DNA from: Acridotheres tristis
Taxonomy: Eukaryota; Chordata; Aves; Passeriformes; Sturnidae
Reading direction: 5' to 3'
Assembly (NCBI GenBank): GCA_037013685.1
Contig: CM072894.1
Coordinates: 10,108,841 to 10,172,840 of the forward strand
DNA length: 64,000 nt
Under the pieces are notes generated by a model. The model was given only the letters and a program-made list of their open reading frames with translations, was not told where the DNA came from and did no database searches. Both the position numbers and the translations under genes were made by a program. This document shows positions 1 through 12,100 of the stretch, in pieces (position 1 is the stretch's first letter; each line of letters opens with the position of its first letter).

Positions 1-3000
1 TTGACTGCTTGGCTGTGCAATGAACCAGCCTCCTAGAAAACCAACCAGGCTCTTGCAGAACAGCTGTGTAAATCCCTTTACATCGTCCTCTCCAATGCAG
101 ACCTTTGGAGTAAGATGCAAATGGCAAATTAAATTAGTGTAAAAGTTCTGGGTTTTGCATGGGATGGCCTAATACTGAACAACTGTCAGATTGGGAGTTT
201 AAATAAAAGTAATTAAAATCAGATGGAACTGGTTTTAAGGTAATGTGAATATTGTTTTTAACACACCACATTTACATGGTTAGCATCAGGCTCCATCCCT
301 GGGTCAGACTATCCACCTGCAGTCACATATCCACTGGGTGTGTACAGCCCATGGTGTGTAATGGCATTAGTGAGGTGAATGCTTCGTCTGTGTTACAAGT
401 TAGAGCCATTCTAATTCCTGCCTACTTTGCTCATTATTTATACTAAAATTCTATTTATTGTAATATATTTAATAATTTTATTAACTTCCTCTGTGTCCCT
501 TTGCTATGGTATCTGAGCACTGAGAGAGATCTGTTTCTCAAGAGGACCAGGCTGATCTACTGGAACCTGCTGGGTGCTTAGGACAAGCCATGGCTGAATG
601 GGCTCTGTGCAAGTGCCACAATCCAGATTCCTGCCCACTTTCCCTTGAACTGCTAAGAGACCTTTCTGCTTTTACATGGGACCAGATTGTTTCAGAGTTG
701 CCTTGTGAATTTTCCCAGCCACCTGGAGTCATGCTGATGTTGTCCTCTCCTGGTTTCACTGAAAAAGAGAATGTGCTTTGTGAATGGTATTTGCAGAGAT
801 AGTTGCTCCTTAGCTCTTGTCTCAGCAGTTGTCCTTAGGTTAGGTGCTTTCTGGCAGGAGGCTGCTGACTGGCATGTGGCACCTTAGGACTGAGTGTCTT
901 GGTGAGGCAGTGAGTGCCCTCAAGGCCTAGAGTGCTTCTTGCAGGTATAGTTTTGTTTTCGAGACTCGTGCAAATGGGATTTTTTTCCCTGAGTAAGGAG
1001 TAAAACAGCTGGGACATACAGAGCAGTCAGGGCTGGTTCTGTGCTTCCCAGTGCTTTTCCTGGGAAAAGGAGCTTGGGTTTCTACCTGCTCAGCCCCCTG
1101 TGCAATGAGAGACAGGCAGGAAAGCCTGGAGTCAGCATCCACAAGGCTGATTCATGAAGGAAATGGAGAAAAGATGACATGATGAATAATTTTAGATACT
1201 GAATTATTAGGAGATTGTTCCTGTTGGATGTCCATCTCCTCCTCTTTGTGATCATCCTCAGCCTTGTTCTCCAAGGCATCCCAGCTGCTGGCTGCAGTGC
1301 AATGAGCAGACCTGCCCTAGAGCTCTGACCTTGTTGCTTGGCACAACCTTAGATAATTTCGTCTGTTTTTTATTGTGTGACCTTGTGTCAAAACTGCACA
1401 CAATAATCTATTCCACAGTAGTTACGCTTTGCTGCTCTTGCTTACAGAGATTGAGCACTTTATATATAATGGTGACTGCCTTTCCCTAGGTGGATGTTTT
1501 CTTTTCCATCCATCTCAGATTTGTTCTCTACGTGATATAATTGATTCTCAGTTGTTTCCTTCTTGTAAATTTTTGCTAGGCTCTACTTTGGGAAATGGGA
1601 GAGAAGGTCTCTGGCTGTCAGTAACATGCTGATATACCAAAATGAGATGCTCAGTTTGATGTCTGAAATCACCAGCACATCCTGCAAAATGTGATGACTC
1701 AGGTCCCAGCGAGCACTCGGTCAGATCGCCTGATTTACTCAGTGTCAAAGCTGCTGCTGGTTTCAGCCAGGTAGCAGCAAACTCTTGTATTTGTTTTACA
1801 ATGGGTTAAGTGAGAAGCTCTGCCCAAAACAGAGACCTTAGATGATACACCAGTAGCACAAGGAATGCCATTTAAGTGCCATCTTTTATATTTGTGGCCT
1901 TTTTATTTTCCTGTCAGGAAGTGAATTTCTGCTGTGCAAGGGTTTAAAGATAAATTGGCAAGTAACATTTGGACCCTGCTTTTCCTGTGGTGTAACTCAT
2001 TTTTGCAATCCTTTATTTTTCAGTGTGTGAAAAGTGATTATAGCTTTGTGTCTAATCTTTGTGTACAGTAATTTTTCATGCCAACATGTGCATTATGATC
2101 TCTGTCACAGACAATAAAGCAAAGCTGTTGACAAACTATCTGCAGTAATAACGAAAAGGGTGGGTTTTTACAGTCTGCATTGATTCAGCAACACTGTGTT
2201 TTTGGAGTAATCTGTTCTGAAATGTGAATGTGTCATAATCAAAATCAAATCAATTGTTCCCACATTTAACTTTGAAGGAGGCATGGGAAAATATCTGCTT
2301 TTTGTAACAAGTTTAACATAACAGTCTAATCTTTTCATTAGTGATTTCCTACCCAAGATTACATTTTCAAAGCCATATGTGGTCATTTAATTGTGTGCCT
2401 CCTTATTAATATTAAACACAATTAGTCCTACTATGACACTTTGAAAATGCACCCCTTGCAGCAAATACTGCCTCCACACGGAGTATCCCAGTGTGAGAGC
2501 AGCTCCCCAGCATTTGGAGTCCCTTGGCACAGATTGTCAGTGCTGTTACCGTGCCTGTGTTGCCCCTGAAATGTGGAGTGGCTTGGTGCTGGCGGCTGTG
2601 TCTGGCTTTTTCAGCCACCCGCTGGCATCCACTAGCAGCCTCTGGAGATTTTACTTTGTGATTAAATAGTAATGAGAGAGCTTGATTCTTTGAGAATAAG
2701 TTAAAAAATAACAGTAATATCATGAGCATGATGTGGGATGGGTGTTAAGGCTTGTGTTATTTGTTTGTATTTACTCAGCCCTTGAGGATTGGAGAGAAAA
2801 GCTCCCATAATGTGCTGTCAGAGAATGTGTCTGCTCAGGAGATAAGCAACTGTCTGCTTTAGCAAGCAGCAGATTATAAAATGGCTTTCACAGCTACTGC
2901 CTCAGCCTCCCTGGAAACACAGCCAGTTTGGAATGCCAGGAAAGCCCCATTGCTCAGCATGGGATTTTCTGCTTCACCAGGAGCAGTGCAAGGTGCTCGT

Positions 3001-5883
3001 GTGGGGCACCTGTCAGTGCAGTTCACTCCTGCATGGGCCCAGTCTTTGCCTTCAGGCTCCTCCTACAGCCCCTGGTGCTGGTGTGGGAGCTGCCAGCACA
3101 GAAGCTGCAGGTGCTGCCAGTGCCATAACCAGGGTCCTCAGTTCTGAGGGTACCCACAACCTGGCCTGTGTGTTGCAGGGTGTTTGCTAGAAAGCACAAA
3201 ACCAGTAATTATTAGTGTACATGCCCATATATTTATATAGAAATATACATGCAACATGTATGCAAGAAATAATATCATGAAGTTGAACACAAAAGGGTGC
3301 CATGAACCTAACCCAGCTTTCATTTCCCCAGCCCCAGAGTGGCTTGCTGTTGGATATAGAACTGTCACCTTGACTCACAAAAACTTTGGTATTTGATTTG
3401 GAAAAAAACAACTGAACCTACAATTATATGGGATTTGTCTCATCTGTAGCTATTGCCAGTGTCTGTCTAGAGCTGCTTGTGCTTCTTAAATCCATTCATG
3501 GCTTGTCATGGGAACTGAACGATATTTAAAACCATGTCAGATTATGGGTTTTCTAAGCAGTATTAACGTGTCAAGGTAAAGGCTTATAGTCTTGCAGTTG
3601 CTTGACAAGCTGCATTATTTGTTCTGAAATGTTGATTTGTACTGAGGCTCTGCAGTTGGGTGTAGTTAGGTGTATGAAACCTGACTTTTAATGTTCCCTA
3701 AGGCTAAATGAAAATTGGACCCCTGGATCAGTTTTTGTTAGAACATGTGATTAGTCTCTTCTGGCTTAATTCACTGTCCTGCCAAATGCTGAGTTTAAAC
3801 TTTTTCACGAGTATTTATTTTCAGAAAGGCTGATGATACCAGTACCAGAAGGGAGATAGATGGATAGATGCTGGAGTCTCATGGTTTCTCCTTGTCTGGA
3901 AGAAAGATGCTTTGTTTGTAAGGGCAAGCAGGATGGTTCTTTGCACAGAGGTGATCACAATGATTGGTTTGTGAAGGTTGTTCCAATGCAATCATGCTTA
4001 TGAAGTTTACTCTAGCTTCTATCCCGTATTTAGTTTGTTAAGGTGTTGACACAATTTTGCCGGCATTCTTCTTAAGTGGATTATGCTCACAGGCAGTTTT
4101 TCAAAGCAAGCAGATGGCTTTTCAAACAGAGCACGCACACAGATTTTTTTTTTTAATGGTGTCTCTAGAATTATGACAGCTCTGTCAGAGAGGGCTAGTT
4201 TGTCGTTAATTTTCTCATGACAGATGATTCAAAATAATCTTAGCTCCTTCATCTTGCTCAAATGAACCAGCTGTTTAAAAATAAAAAACACAAGGAGACT
4301 AAGACATAAATCAATTGGCCTGTACATGAATGGAATAGCACTATTTTGATAAGTCTACTTCTGTTTTTAGATCACTGTAAAATAAGAATGTCTTCAAAAT
4401 ATTGGAAGTATGCTAGGAGGCGTGTGTTTCTTCTTGGAACCTGAAGACATGTTGTGCATTGCCTCAGACAAAATGTGTAATCTGAATTGCCTGGTTACTC
4501 AAATGTGAAACCAGAATATGTATAAGGGAGAGCAGGTGGCTTGGCACTTTTCACGTGGGGTGTGGAGTCCCTTGGCTTCTGGGGACTTCAGATGTGAGTC
4601 TTGGCTGGGCAGACTCAGGCTCTTGTCCTCCAAGTGGTGCATTTAATCCCAAATAGTGTCCATCCATGCATGTGTCATACCCTGGACAAAAACACACAGT
4701 TGGTGGGTCACCCTGAGAAATATTTCCAAGCTTTGCCCTCACCCTGGAGAGGGGCTGCTTCTTGCACTAAGGGGATTTTTCTGTTCTTGGACATGAACAC
4801 ACAGTGCCAGGTTTTGGCTTGGAGAAGTTAAGGCTGCAAAGCATGGTCACACTGACTTTTCCCTGTTTGATGGTGAAATCTTTAGTGTCTTTGGTCCTGT
4901 GCACATAAGAAGTAGCAGCCAGGGGTATTTCATCCTAAACCAAATTATTTAAAACTGCATTTGTGCCGTTTGAAGAGATGAAAGATGTATTGAGGAGATA
5001 GAACCTTTCTGATAATATTACCATATCATTAATGACACATACTTTATGTGGCAGTGTTGTCCCTGTCACTACAGCACTGGCACTATTCCTGTGCCATTTG
5101 CAGACAGGGAGGCACACCAAGGTGGGGCAGGTGCTCCAGGCAGCTCTGGGGCTCTTGAATTCCTGCCTACCATCTTTAACCATAAGCAAAACCTCTGTCA
5201 GAAAAGCAAGCTCAGAGCTATAAGAAATATCTGCTGCATAAATTATTCTTGTTTTGTTTTTTCACACCGTGCCTGCTGACTGGATCCCAAGCTCTTTGTC
5301 TGTGTATTCCCATAACTGTCATGCTGCCGAGACACAAATCCCTTCAAAAGAGCTTCATAGCAAATAGCACAGAGCTGCTCACGCAGTCCCAGTGCTTTTT
5401 GTTATTCTCACACTGAGTTGTATTCCCAGCATCTGGATGGCGATTTGCATCATTCAGCGGGGACAAATTTGTGACACCAGGAGATGAGGCAATCACGTTC
5501 TCAGGCACAGGCTGCTGTCCCTGGATGACGTGAGGTCCCACGTGGTGTTTACCAGTGCTGCAGCCTTGCAAGCCACCATTGTTTCTTGGTTGTGAACATT
5601 GTGTACAGGGGTTCAGGCCCTGTGAGTCCAGTGCCAGGCGCTGGCAAAAAGGGAACTGTGCTCATCGGTGTAAGATAAATCCTTCCTCCTAGCTCTGGGG
5701 AAAGGGAGGGCAGAGATGCTCCCACTGCTAGAAGGTGTCACACTGTGACTCATCCAACACATCTGATCTGTTTTGAGAACCCAAGGAGGGGCAAGTGATC
5801 AATCACGCCTCCAGTGAGCCCAAGGTCCTGCTGTAGTGTCTGTTGTATCCTGTGAGGCCCATCAAAGTATCTGTGATTTGCAG
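1..5883. other. Non-coding stretch (intron or intergenic)
   Basis: No open frame here shows convincing codon structure or good splice borders. The longest frames are about 60-105 codons and overlap one another on both strands, as expected by chance. A slightly GC-richer patch lies at 2450-2640 and another at 2880-3150, neither recognisable. A T-rich run occurs near 4144-4155. If the exon at 6899 belongs to a gene on the + strand, this stretch is probably one of its introns. Confidence 0.5.
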
Positions 5884-5934
5884 GAGATCAGGCTGGGTGG
5901 CAAAGATCTGAATGTGACATTTCAGTCGGTGGAG
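5884..5934 (+). CDS. Candidate small internal exon, unknown gene
   Basis: A 51-nt segment lies between an acceptor ending TTTGCAG and a GTATTC donor. It reads through as 17 codons beginning EIRLGGKD and ending FQSVE, so it is in phase 0 at both ends. That phase matches the start of the stronger exon candidate about 1 kb downstream (6899), so the two could be spliced together without a frame break. A 51-nt open segment has no statistical weight alone and the donor is only fair. The call rests on phase and position. Confidence 0.25.
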
Positions 5935-6898
5935 GTATTCCTTATGAATATGAGTGTAACCAGCTGCAGCATGTGCTGTACTTCAAGCTGTACTTGGGGT
6001 GACATTAGGAGAAGAGGAGCTCAAGTTCTTACTGATACTGAATTTTAATAACCAGATGCATCTCCTGGCTTTTATTTATTTGTATCCTGTAGCTCCAGAA
6101 TCTTGTTGCTTCATGGCACTTGAGATATCAATATTGCATAAATATTCATTCTGGCATTTCTGAACCCCAACTCCATAATACAAATTTCATGTAACACATT
6201 TTTCCTGATTGTTACAAATTGGATTGACATCCTGTTAGTCACCTTATGTTTACATGCTCTGAGAAGATACAGAAGCAGTGTGTTGTTTGTGAAATCTCAT
6301 TCCCATTTGCCTTCTTGAAGGTCCCAAACAAAATAGTTCAGAAGGATTCACTGGAGAGCGATGGGATGGGCACAACTTGGCCTGCTGTGTTCTAGGAGGG
6401 TCCAAGGTTGGGTATTAAATCCAGATGTAAGGAGGGGTGGGTTATCAGAGTCTCTCAGCTCCTAAGGGACCCCTGGCTGGGAACACACAGCCATTGCCAT
6501 GTGGAATCTGATGCTAGGGAGCAGGGAGAGAGCAGTGGCTTGGGGAGAGGAGTGCCATGTGCCATCACGGCCCTGGCAGGACCTTGCTGTTGACTGTGGA
6601 AGAGGAGATGCCTTCTCCCACAGCCTCCTTCAGTTCAGGCCATAATTGCCTCCCAAGGGTGGTGACATGGAAGTGGGAGGAGTTTGGTGCTTTTCCAACC
6701 CTGTCCAGTGCTGGCTGCTGCCTTCCTCACTGTGCTGGCACCAAACTGCAGGAGGGGCTTCAGTCCCATTTCCAGAGGGCAAAAGTGTCTTGAGACGGGA
6801 CCTGAGACCTGTAGGGACGCAGGAGCAGTATTGCTGCCTTTGGTCCTGAGCGATGTGTGCAATCCCTGACTCTCTCCTGCATGTCTGTGCATCCCCAG

Positions 6899-7081
6899 GG
6901 CCAAGGAGATCTCCTGAAGAACGCCAAGAACGAAGCCCTGGAGAACATGAAGCAGATCCAGCTGGCGTGCCTGTCATGTGGACTGAGCAAAACTGGGAGC
7001 GGGCAGACGGATGCCAAGGCCAAACGGTGCCTGGAGGCAATACAGGAGAAGGATACTGGAGATGAGAATGGGAGGCTGTGA
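6899..7081 (+). CDS. Probable last coding exon, gene not recognised
   Basis: The exon follows an acceptor (tgtgcatccccag, AG at 6897-6898) and reads 60 sense codons to a TGA at 7079-7081. The codon pattern is convincing: third positions are mostly G or C, second positions are A-rich, and the peptide is lysine/glutamate/asparagine-rich and probably helical (DLLKNAKNEALENMKQIQ), then a cysteine pair (LACLSCG) and an acidic tail ending DENGRL. A long open frame on the opposite strand (6630-7118) is the usual shadow of such codon use. Possible poly(A) signals follow: ATTAAA at 7188 and AATAAA at 8114. I cannot assign a family. A weak GTGAGG donor just before the stop (7078) could let the exon continue in an alternative transcript. 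It could also be an unprocessed pseudogene remnant. Confidence 0.55.
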   Translation, partial: GQGDLLKNAKNEALENMKQIQLACLSCGLSKTGSGQTDAKAKRCLEAIQEKDTGDENGRL

Positions 7082-9014
7082 GGAGAGGCTGAGCTGTCAC
7101 ATTTGTCACAGATTTCAATAATTCTAAACTATTTTTTTAAAGCATTTAAAAATTCACACAGGAGTGCCCTCTACAGGGTGTGATAGTATTAAAATCCTCA
7201 CAATGTCAGTATTTTAATGCAGTTAATTTATCCAAGTTAAACTCTGGTAGTGAGATTTCTAATGAAGCCAAGCTGTCTGTATGCAAGTGCGTGTGTGTGT
7301 GCGCACATGCAAACCCTGTAGACACCCTTTCATGCATTACATTAGCCATTTGCTAATTTGTTCCTTTGTCATCTTTGAATAGGCCTGCTCATTCTGAAGA
7401 TCAAAACAAATTGAGAGCACTTGTATCAGTTTTGGGCTTTATTTTACTCTCCAGCTTTTATCATTTTACTTATAGGTTACGTTACTGTTATGCTGTTTAA
7501 ACAAACAAACAAAACACAACAAATATCACTGACAGCTGTTTTTGTGAGGACAAGACTGGTGGTTTGCTGCAGACCTTGAAGGCGATTTTTAGTGAACAAT
7601 TACAGCCAAGTAAACAGGATATTAAATGGTCAGAGTTGCTAGGTAGATTATCAGTAGATTTGAGGTGTATTTTTTGCTGAATTTAGCAAACTGCTCTTCA
7701 GGGTACACCCAGACAACACATACTAACGTAAGAACTAGCTAATTTAGTTTATTCCAGCAAAGCATTGCTACCTTGTAGATCTGCAAGACAGTTACAGTCT
7801 TTGCTGATAGGCATTAACCTGAGTAGTAATGATCATAGCTAGTAAGCCCTGTAATTATGGGGAGAGCTGTGAATACCCTTTGGTGTTCATGAACTCTGAA
7901 GGTGACCTTCAGGCTGTTCTGAAACACCCAGTGGTGCCAGTATTAAAAGGAAGGTTTTCCAGATTTCACAAAATGTGAGCTTTTAGTGCAAGACGTGCGA
8001 GAGGTCAGACCTTGCTTGCCACCTTCTGTGTAGATGTTGGTGTCAGCTGGATGAAGCAAGCAGGCTCTGTCCTTATGATTTTATGGTTAAAATCCTGCTG
8101 TGCTAGAGATTTAAATAAAACAGGGCTGAAGAGCTGCTACAGGTATAGTGTAGAGAAATAGCTTGGGGAAAAACGGTGCCAGCGTTTATGTGCAGCAACT
8201 ACAAATATCCTAACACACGTTGTGTGTTTGGGGTAGTTCTGAGAATTAGCTGCCTCTTTGTGCCACTGTAGAAAGGAGACAGAGAATGTCCTGAAGTAAT
8301 GCATCCTCGTCCCTCCCAGTGTCCAGCCCACGTGTGCTCACAACATTCATTTCAATCGTTTAAGTACTGTGCTTGAGTGGAGTATTTGTGTTACCTTTAA
8401 CAGGACTAAGTGTTTTATGGTTATAAAAAAGACTATATTTATTTAAAGCATTGCTTTTATTTTTAAAAGCTACTTTTTAAATTAATTTGATTAACAAATA
8501 TGCTAATTTTCTGAACTTAACAAAAAGTAATTGCTGAAAGTTTGATCATTGGAAAATCTTATATAGCTATTGTGTTAAGTTATTTTTGACTTCTTAATAA
8601 CACTATTATGTTCATGTTGCACATTACTGAGAGAGTAAAGCTATGAAACAACTTTGACCCATGATTTTGCAGTGATTTAACATATGATCCTGGATAAAGG
8701 TGGGTTACAGTGGGTAAGTTGCTTGAGAGAAGGTCCTGCTCTAACAGCAGCTGTGTTATTGCAAAGATTGTAACTCAGGTGCCTTAAATACCATTTCAGT
8801 AAAATTTGCCATACTTGTTCAGATCCAGCCCTAAATGCTCTGTTTATCTCTCCATTAGATTATGAGTGTGTGTTCAGATTGCACTGAGGTCTGGAGAAGT
8901 GTCTTTCCTGCTTCAGGCAAGGCATAAAGCCCACGTCAGTGGTGTAAGTGTGCGTGTTCATGTTTTGCCCTCTTGGGTTATGTTTTTACAAAAACAACAC
9001 TTTACTACTTACAG
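7082..9014. other. Possible 3' UTR, then non-coding DNA
   Basis: The first part would be the 3' untranslated region of the exon ending at 7081, ending near 7210 if the ATTAAA at 7188 is used or near 8140 if the AATAAA at 8114 is used. The rest is AT-rich, especially 8400-8620, with no supported gene. A short GT/GC microsatellite lies at 7289-7305 and an (AAAC)n-like run at 7500-7520. Confidence 0.4.
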
Positions 9015-9111
9015 TTAGGGACAATGGAAACTGTTACCCCAGCATCATCAGCTGCAGAGATCAGCCTTTGGAAAGCATCCCTCTCAGAAGAGAGAGGTTG
9101 CTTCAGGAAGG
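9015..9111 (+). CDS. Candidate internal exon, unknown gene
   Basis: A 97-nt segment lies between an acceptor ending TTACAG and a consensus donor (GG then GTGAGT at 9112). In the frame that starts in phase 0 it contains METVTPASSAAEISLWKASL and ends with one base over, which is the phase needed by the better exon at 17861. A second frame, using an acceptor 4 nt downstream, is also open and contains PSIISCRDQPLESIPLRRER, so the true frame is uncertain. The donor is strong, but the acceptor has only a modest pyrimidine tract and the segment is short. Confidence 0.25.
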
Positions 9112-12100
9112 GTGAGTGGCTCGCCTCTTGGTGCTTCATTTAAATCTAGAAATATATTGATTTTCTCAATCTAAAAGGCTGTCCTAATGTCTGTACTGGC
9201 AAAATACCTTCTCTGATGTTAGGAACAAACAAACATGAAATTACAGAGAGAAGGGCTTGCTTTCTGTGCTCACATGTACGGGGGGAGAACTACATGGCTC
9301 TCACTCTGGATGCATTAGGAGAACCCAAAGTGGCTGGATGGAAATCCCATAGCATGCACACACACCTTTCATGCCATGTTTAGCATTCATGTCATGCCCT
9401 GTGCCAAAGTCATGCATTCTGTGCCAAGATACAGGAGTAGAGAATTTGAGGCGCCCTGGGTTGCCCCAGGCAGCTGGGACTATTCGTGATGCTGGCACCC
9501 AGAACCCTGCAGCTGGAGCAGCTCCACCCTTCCTCCTGCACCAAGAGAGGGGCTGGCAGCAAAAGCTCATCTCACCTTCCTCTGAGCTCCTTTGAATTCA
9601 CTGGGAGTGGAAGTGAATGATAAAGTGGCAGTTGGTGTTATAAAAATTCAGCCTTGAGGGAGAACACATGGAAAAATCATATCCAGCATCACCAACAAAC
9701 ACACACGGGACTGAGTGCCTCGCCTTTTTGGGAAGTGTTCCGTGGCATGCCTGGCTTCTTGTAGTGGAACACCAGCCTTCTCTGAGGCCTCTGCTGGTAT
9801 GATTTGCCTGATGTCCACTCACATGAATGGGTGGGTATTACCTGTATCACTTGAATGGGAGTTATGTCAGGAAAGTGTTACAGGCATTTGCAGTTGTTTA
9901 CAGCATAGTTGAACAGCTAGAAATTGGAGAAGCTCTCAGGGACTGGTGTGGGGAGCTTCTGGCAGGAGGGAGCACAGGAGTGAATCTACCTGGGTTCTCT
10001 CTGCCATTGAGTCCTCCATCTTCACAGTATTTGTTTTCTCTCTGTTAGTCTCTCATCTGTAAGGTAAGACTGATGATGTTTTCCTTCCCAGGCACAGATT
10101 AATTACACATTTCTGGAAAATCTTTGAGTTTGCTCTTGCTGTCAGGAGAACAACCAGGCACTGTAACACCAGTGTCTGCCGAATCCTTCCACTGCTGGTG
10201 AGCACAGGTGAGGCAGCACATGTGGGGAGGGCTCAGCCACCACACAATCACCACTCCCAAGGGCCTTGGTTCCTCCAGGATCTTGTCCACGTGCTTGTGT
10301 GTCTGACCCCTACCAAACTGCACCTTTGGTCAAGTGTGGCAGAGGGGCAGTCATCTCAAAGGTGTTGAATTCCTGCAGGTTTCCCAAGCAAGGATGGGGT
10401 GGGCAGCTCGAAGAGGTCCCAGCAGCACTTTCCATGGGGCACAGGGCTACAGTGTGACCTGTACCTGTGAGGGGGACATTGGGGCCATGAGAAAAAGGTG
10501 GATGCAGAGGTTTCACTTGCATTTTGCTGCTTATGTACATGCATGAAGGAATCCAGCCATAAAGCATGGGAAAAGGCTGAGTTAGTCCAGCTGTTCACAG
10601 ACCTGATTAGTCTTAAATCAACAGGAATAGTTTTTACCAAATTTCATGTGCTGGCATGACCAGCAGGACTTGACCCCTTTCCCCTCCCTTTCCTGAACTC
10701 AGCATGACTTAAATCACCATGCTGTTCCACTGCTTTCTGTATCATTTTTCATGTATTTAGTTCCCCCTTTTTATAGGGATAATGCAGCTTCCCAGGGCAA
10801 AGAAGGTGAAAGTTTTGTTCCTCTTTCTGAAATTCATGTCCCAAAATAGATTATCAGATAATTGTACGCATAGAGAGTGCTTTTCCTGTATGATATTCCA
10901 TCTCTTCCATCTTTCTGTTCAGACTAAAACATTAGGTCATAGCCTTCTTGGCAGCGGTCCCACTCCTACAGGGATAGACAGCAGCCTCAGGCAGGGGACT
11001 AACTCGGGAAGCTTCAGAAAAAATGGTGAGGGGGTCACAGGAGCAGCGTCTTCAGGTCTCCACCACTTGCTGTGGAGCTGAACATGGTGGCCCTGGCTTA
11101 TATCTCAACAGCAGTAGCTGAAGTGCACATTCAGTAAAACCCAGATTTGGTTCTTTTTGGCCCCTCTCCCTGCTCTAGGTAGGCATGAAAATTCATCTGT
11201 TTCCAATAATATTGTACCAGTGAAGCTGTCTCCAAATTGCCACACCGAGCAAAAGGCAGCTGGGGAGCACTGCTGGGATGTGTTTCATGGGTCCTAAGTG
11301 TCAGTGCTCTTTGAGACTGTTCTGGCACGGTCCTGGCAGGTTGCCTTTGCACAGTCTCAGGCTGAACAGTCTTGCATTTGCTTTCCACAGCAAGTCCCTG
11401 AAAAAAATGTTTCCTATTTGAAGTTATGTTGAGGGGTTTGTCAGTTCAGTAACCAAGATGTGACTGACCTGGCCAGAAATGTGATGCAAGTGCTGTCTCA
11501 CCAGCTGTTCCTCTGCAACAGAGAGTACTGTGTGAACATGCCCCTGATCAAACAGGTCATGTTTTAAATGAGGATGTTACACTCTTTTTGATTATCTGAA
11601 ACACTTTATGAATAAATTGCTTTTGCAGAAAATATTCATGGAGTAATTCCAAGAAAATGTGCAGACATCAAATTCTCAACAGATAAATCTTGAGCAGGAG
11701 ACAGTGTTGTGTTTGACAGCTGTTTGCTGTGCACAGTCCACACCACCCTCCCCTAGGAGCTGGAAGAAAAATGAATGATTCCAAAGGCAAGTTTGAGTTA
11801 TTGATGACGTTTTTCCCTGTTAAGTTTCACAGCAGTGACTCATTCATTTAGAAAGACATGAATACAGTAGAATTGGGAAGCAAATGGGATACTTGAGGCC
11901 AAAAGTGCTTGGAGAGGAGGTGCCATGTTGAGTGTGGGGCTGTGCATGGGGGAGCACTGGGTGAGAGCCCAGGAGGAGCCATCAGCCCCCCCTGCAGTGG
12001 CAAGAAAGGGCTGTTTGGCCAGGGAGCAGTTTTGGTAACTGGTGGGGTTGGTTTGCACCAGCAGAAGTTTGCACAGACCTCAGTGATGGCTGGAGGTGTG

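Noticed and set aside
6630..7118. 162-codon - strand frame
   Set aside because: It is antisense to the exon at 6899-7081 and is explained as a shadow of that exon's codon pattern plus the flanking GC-rich intron.
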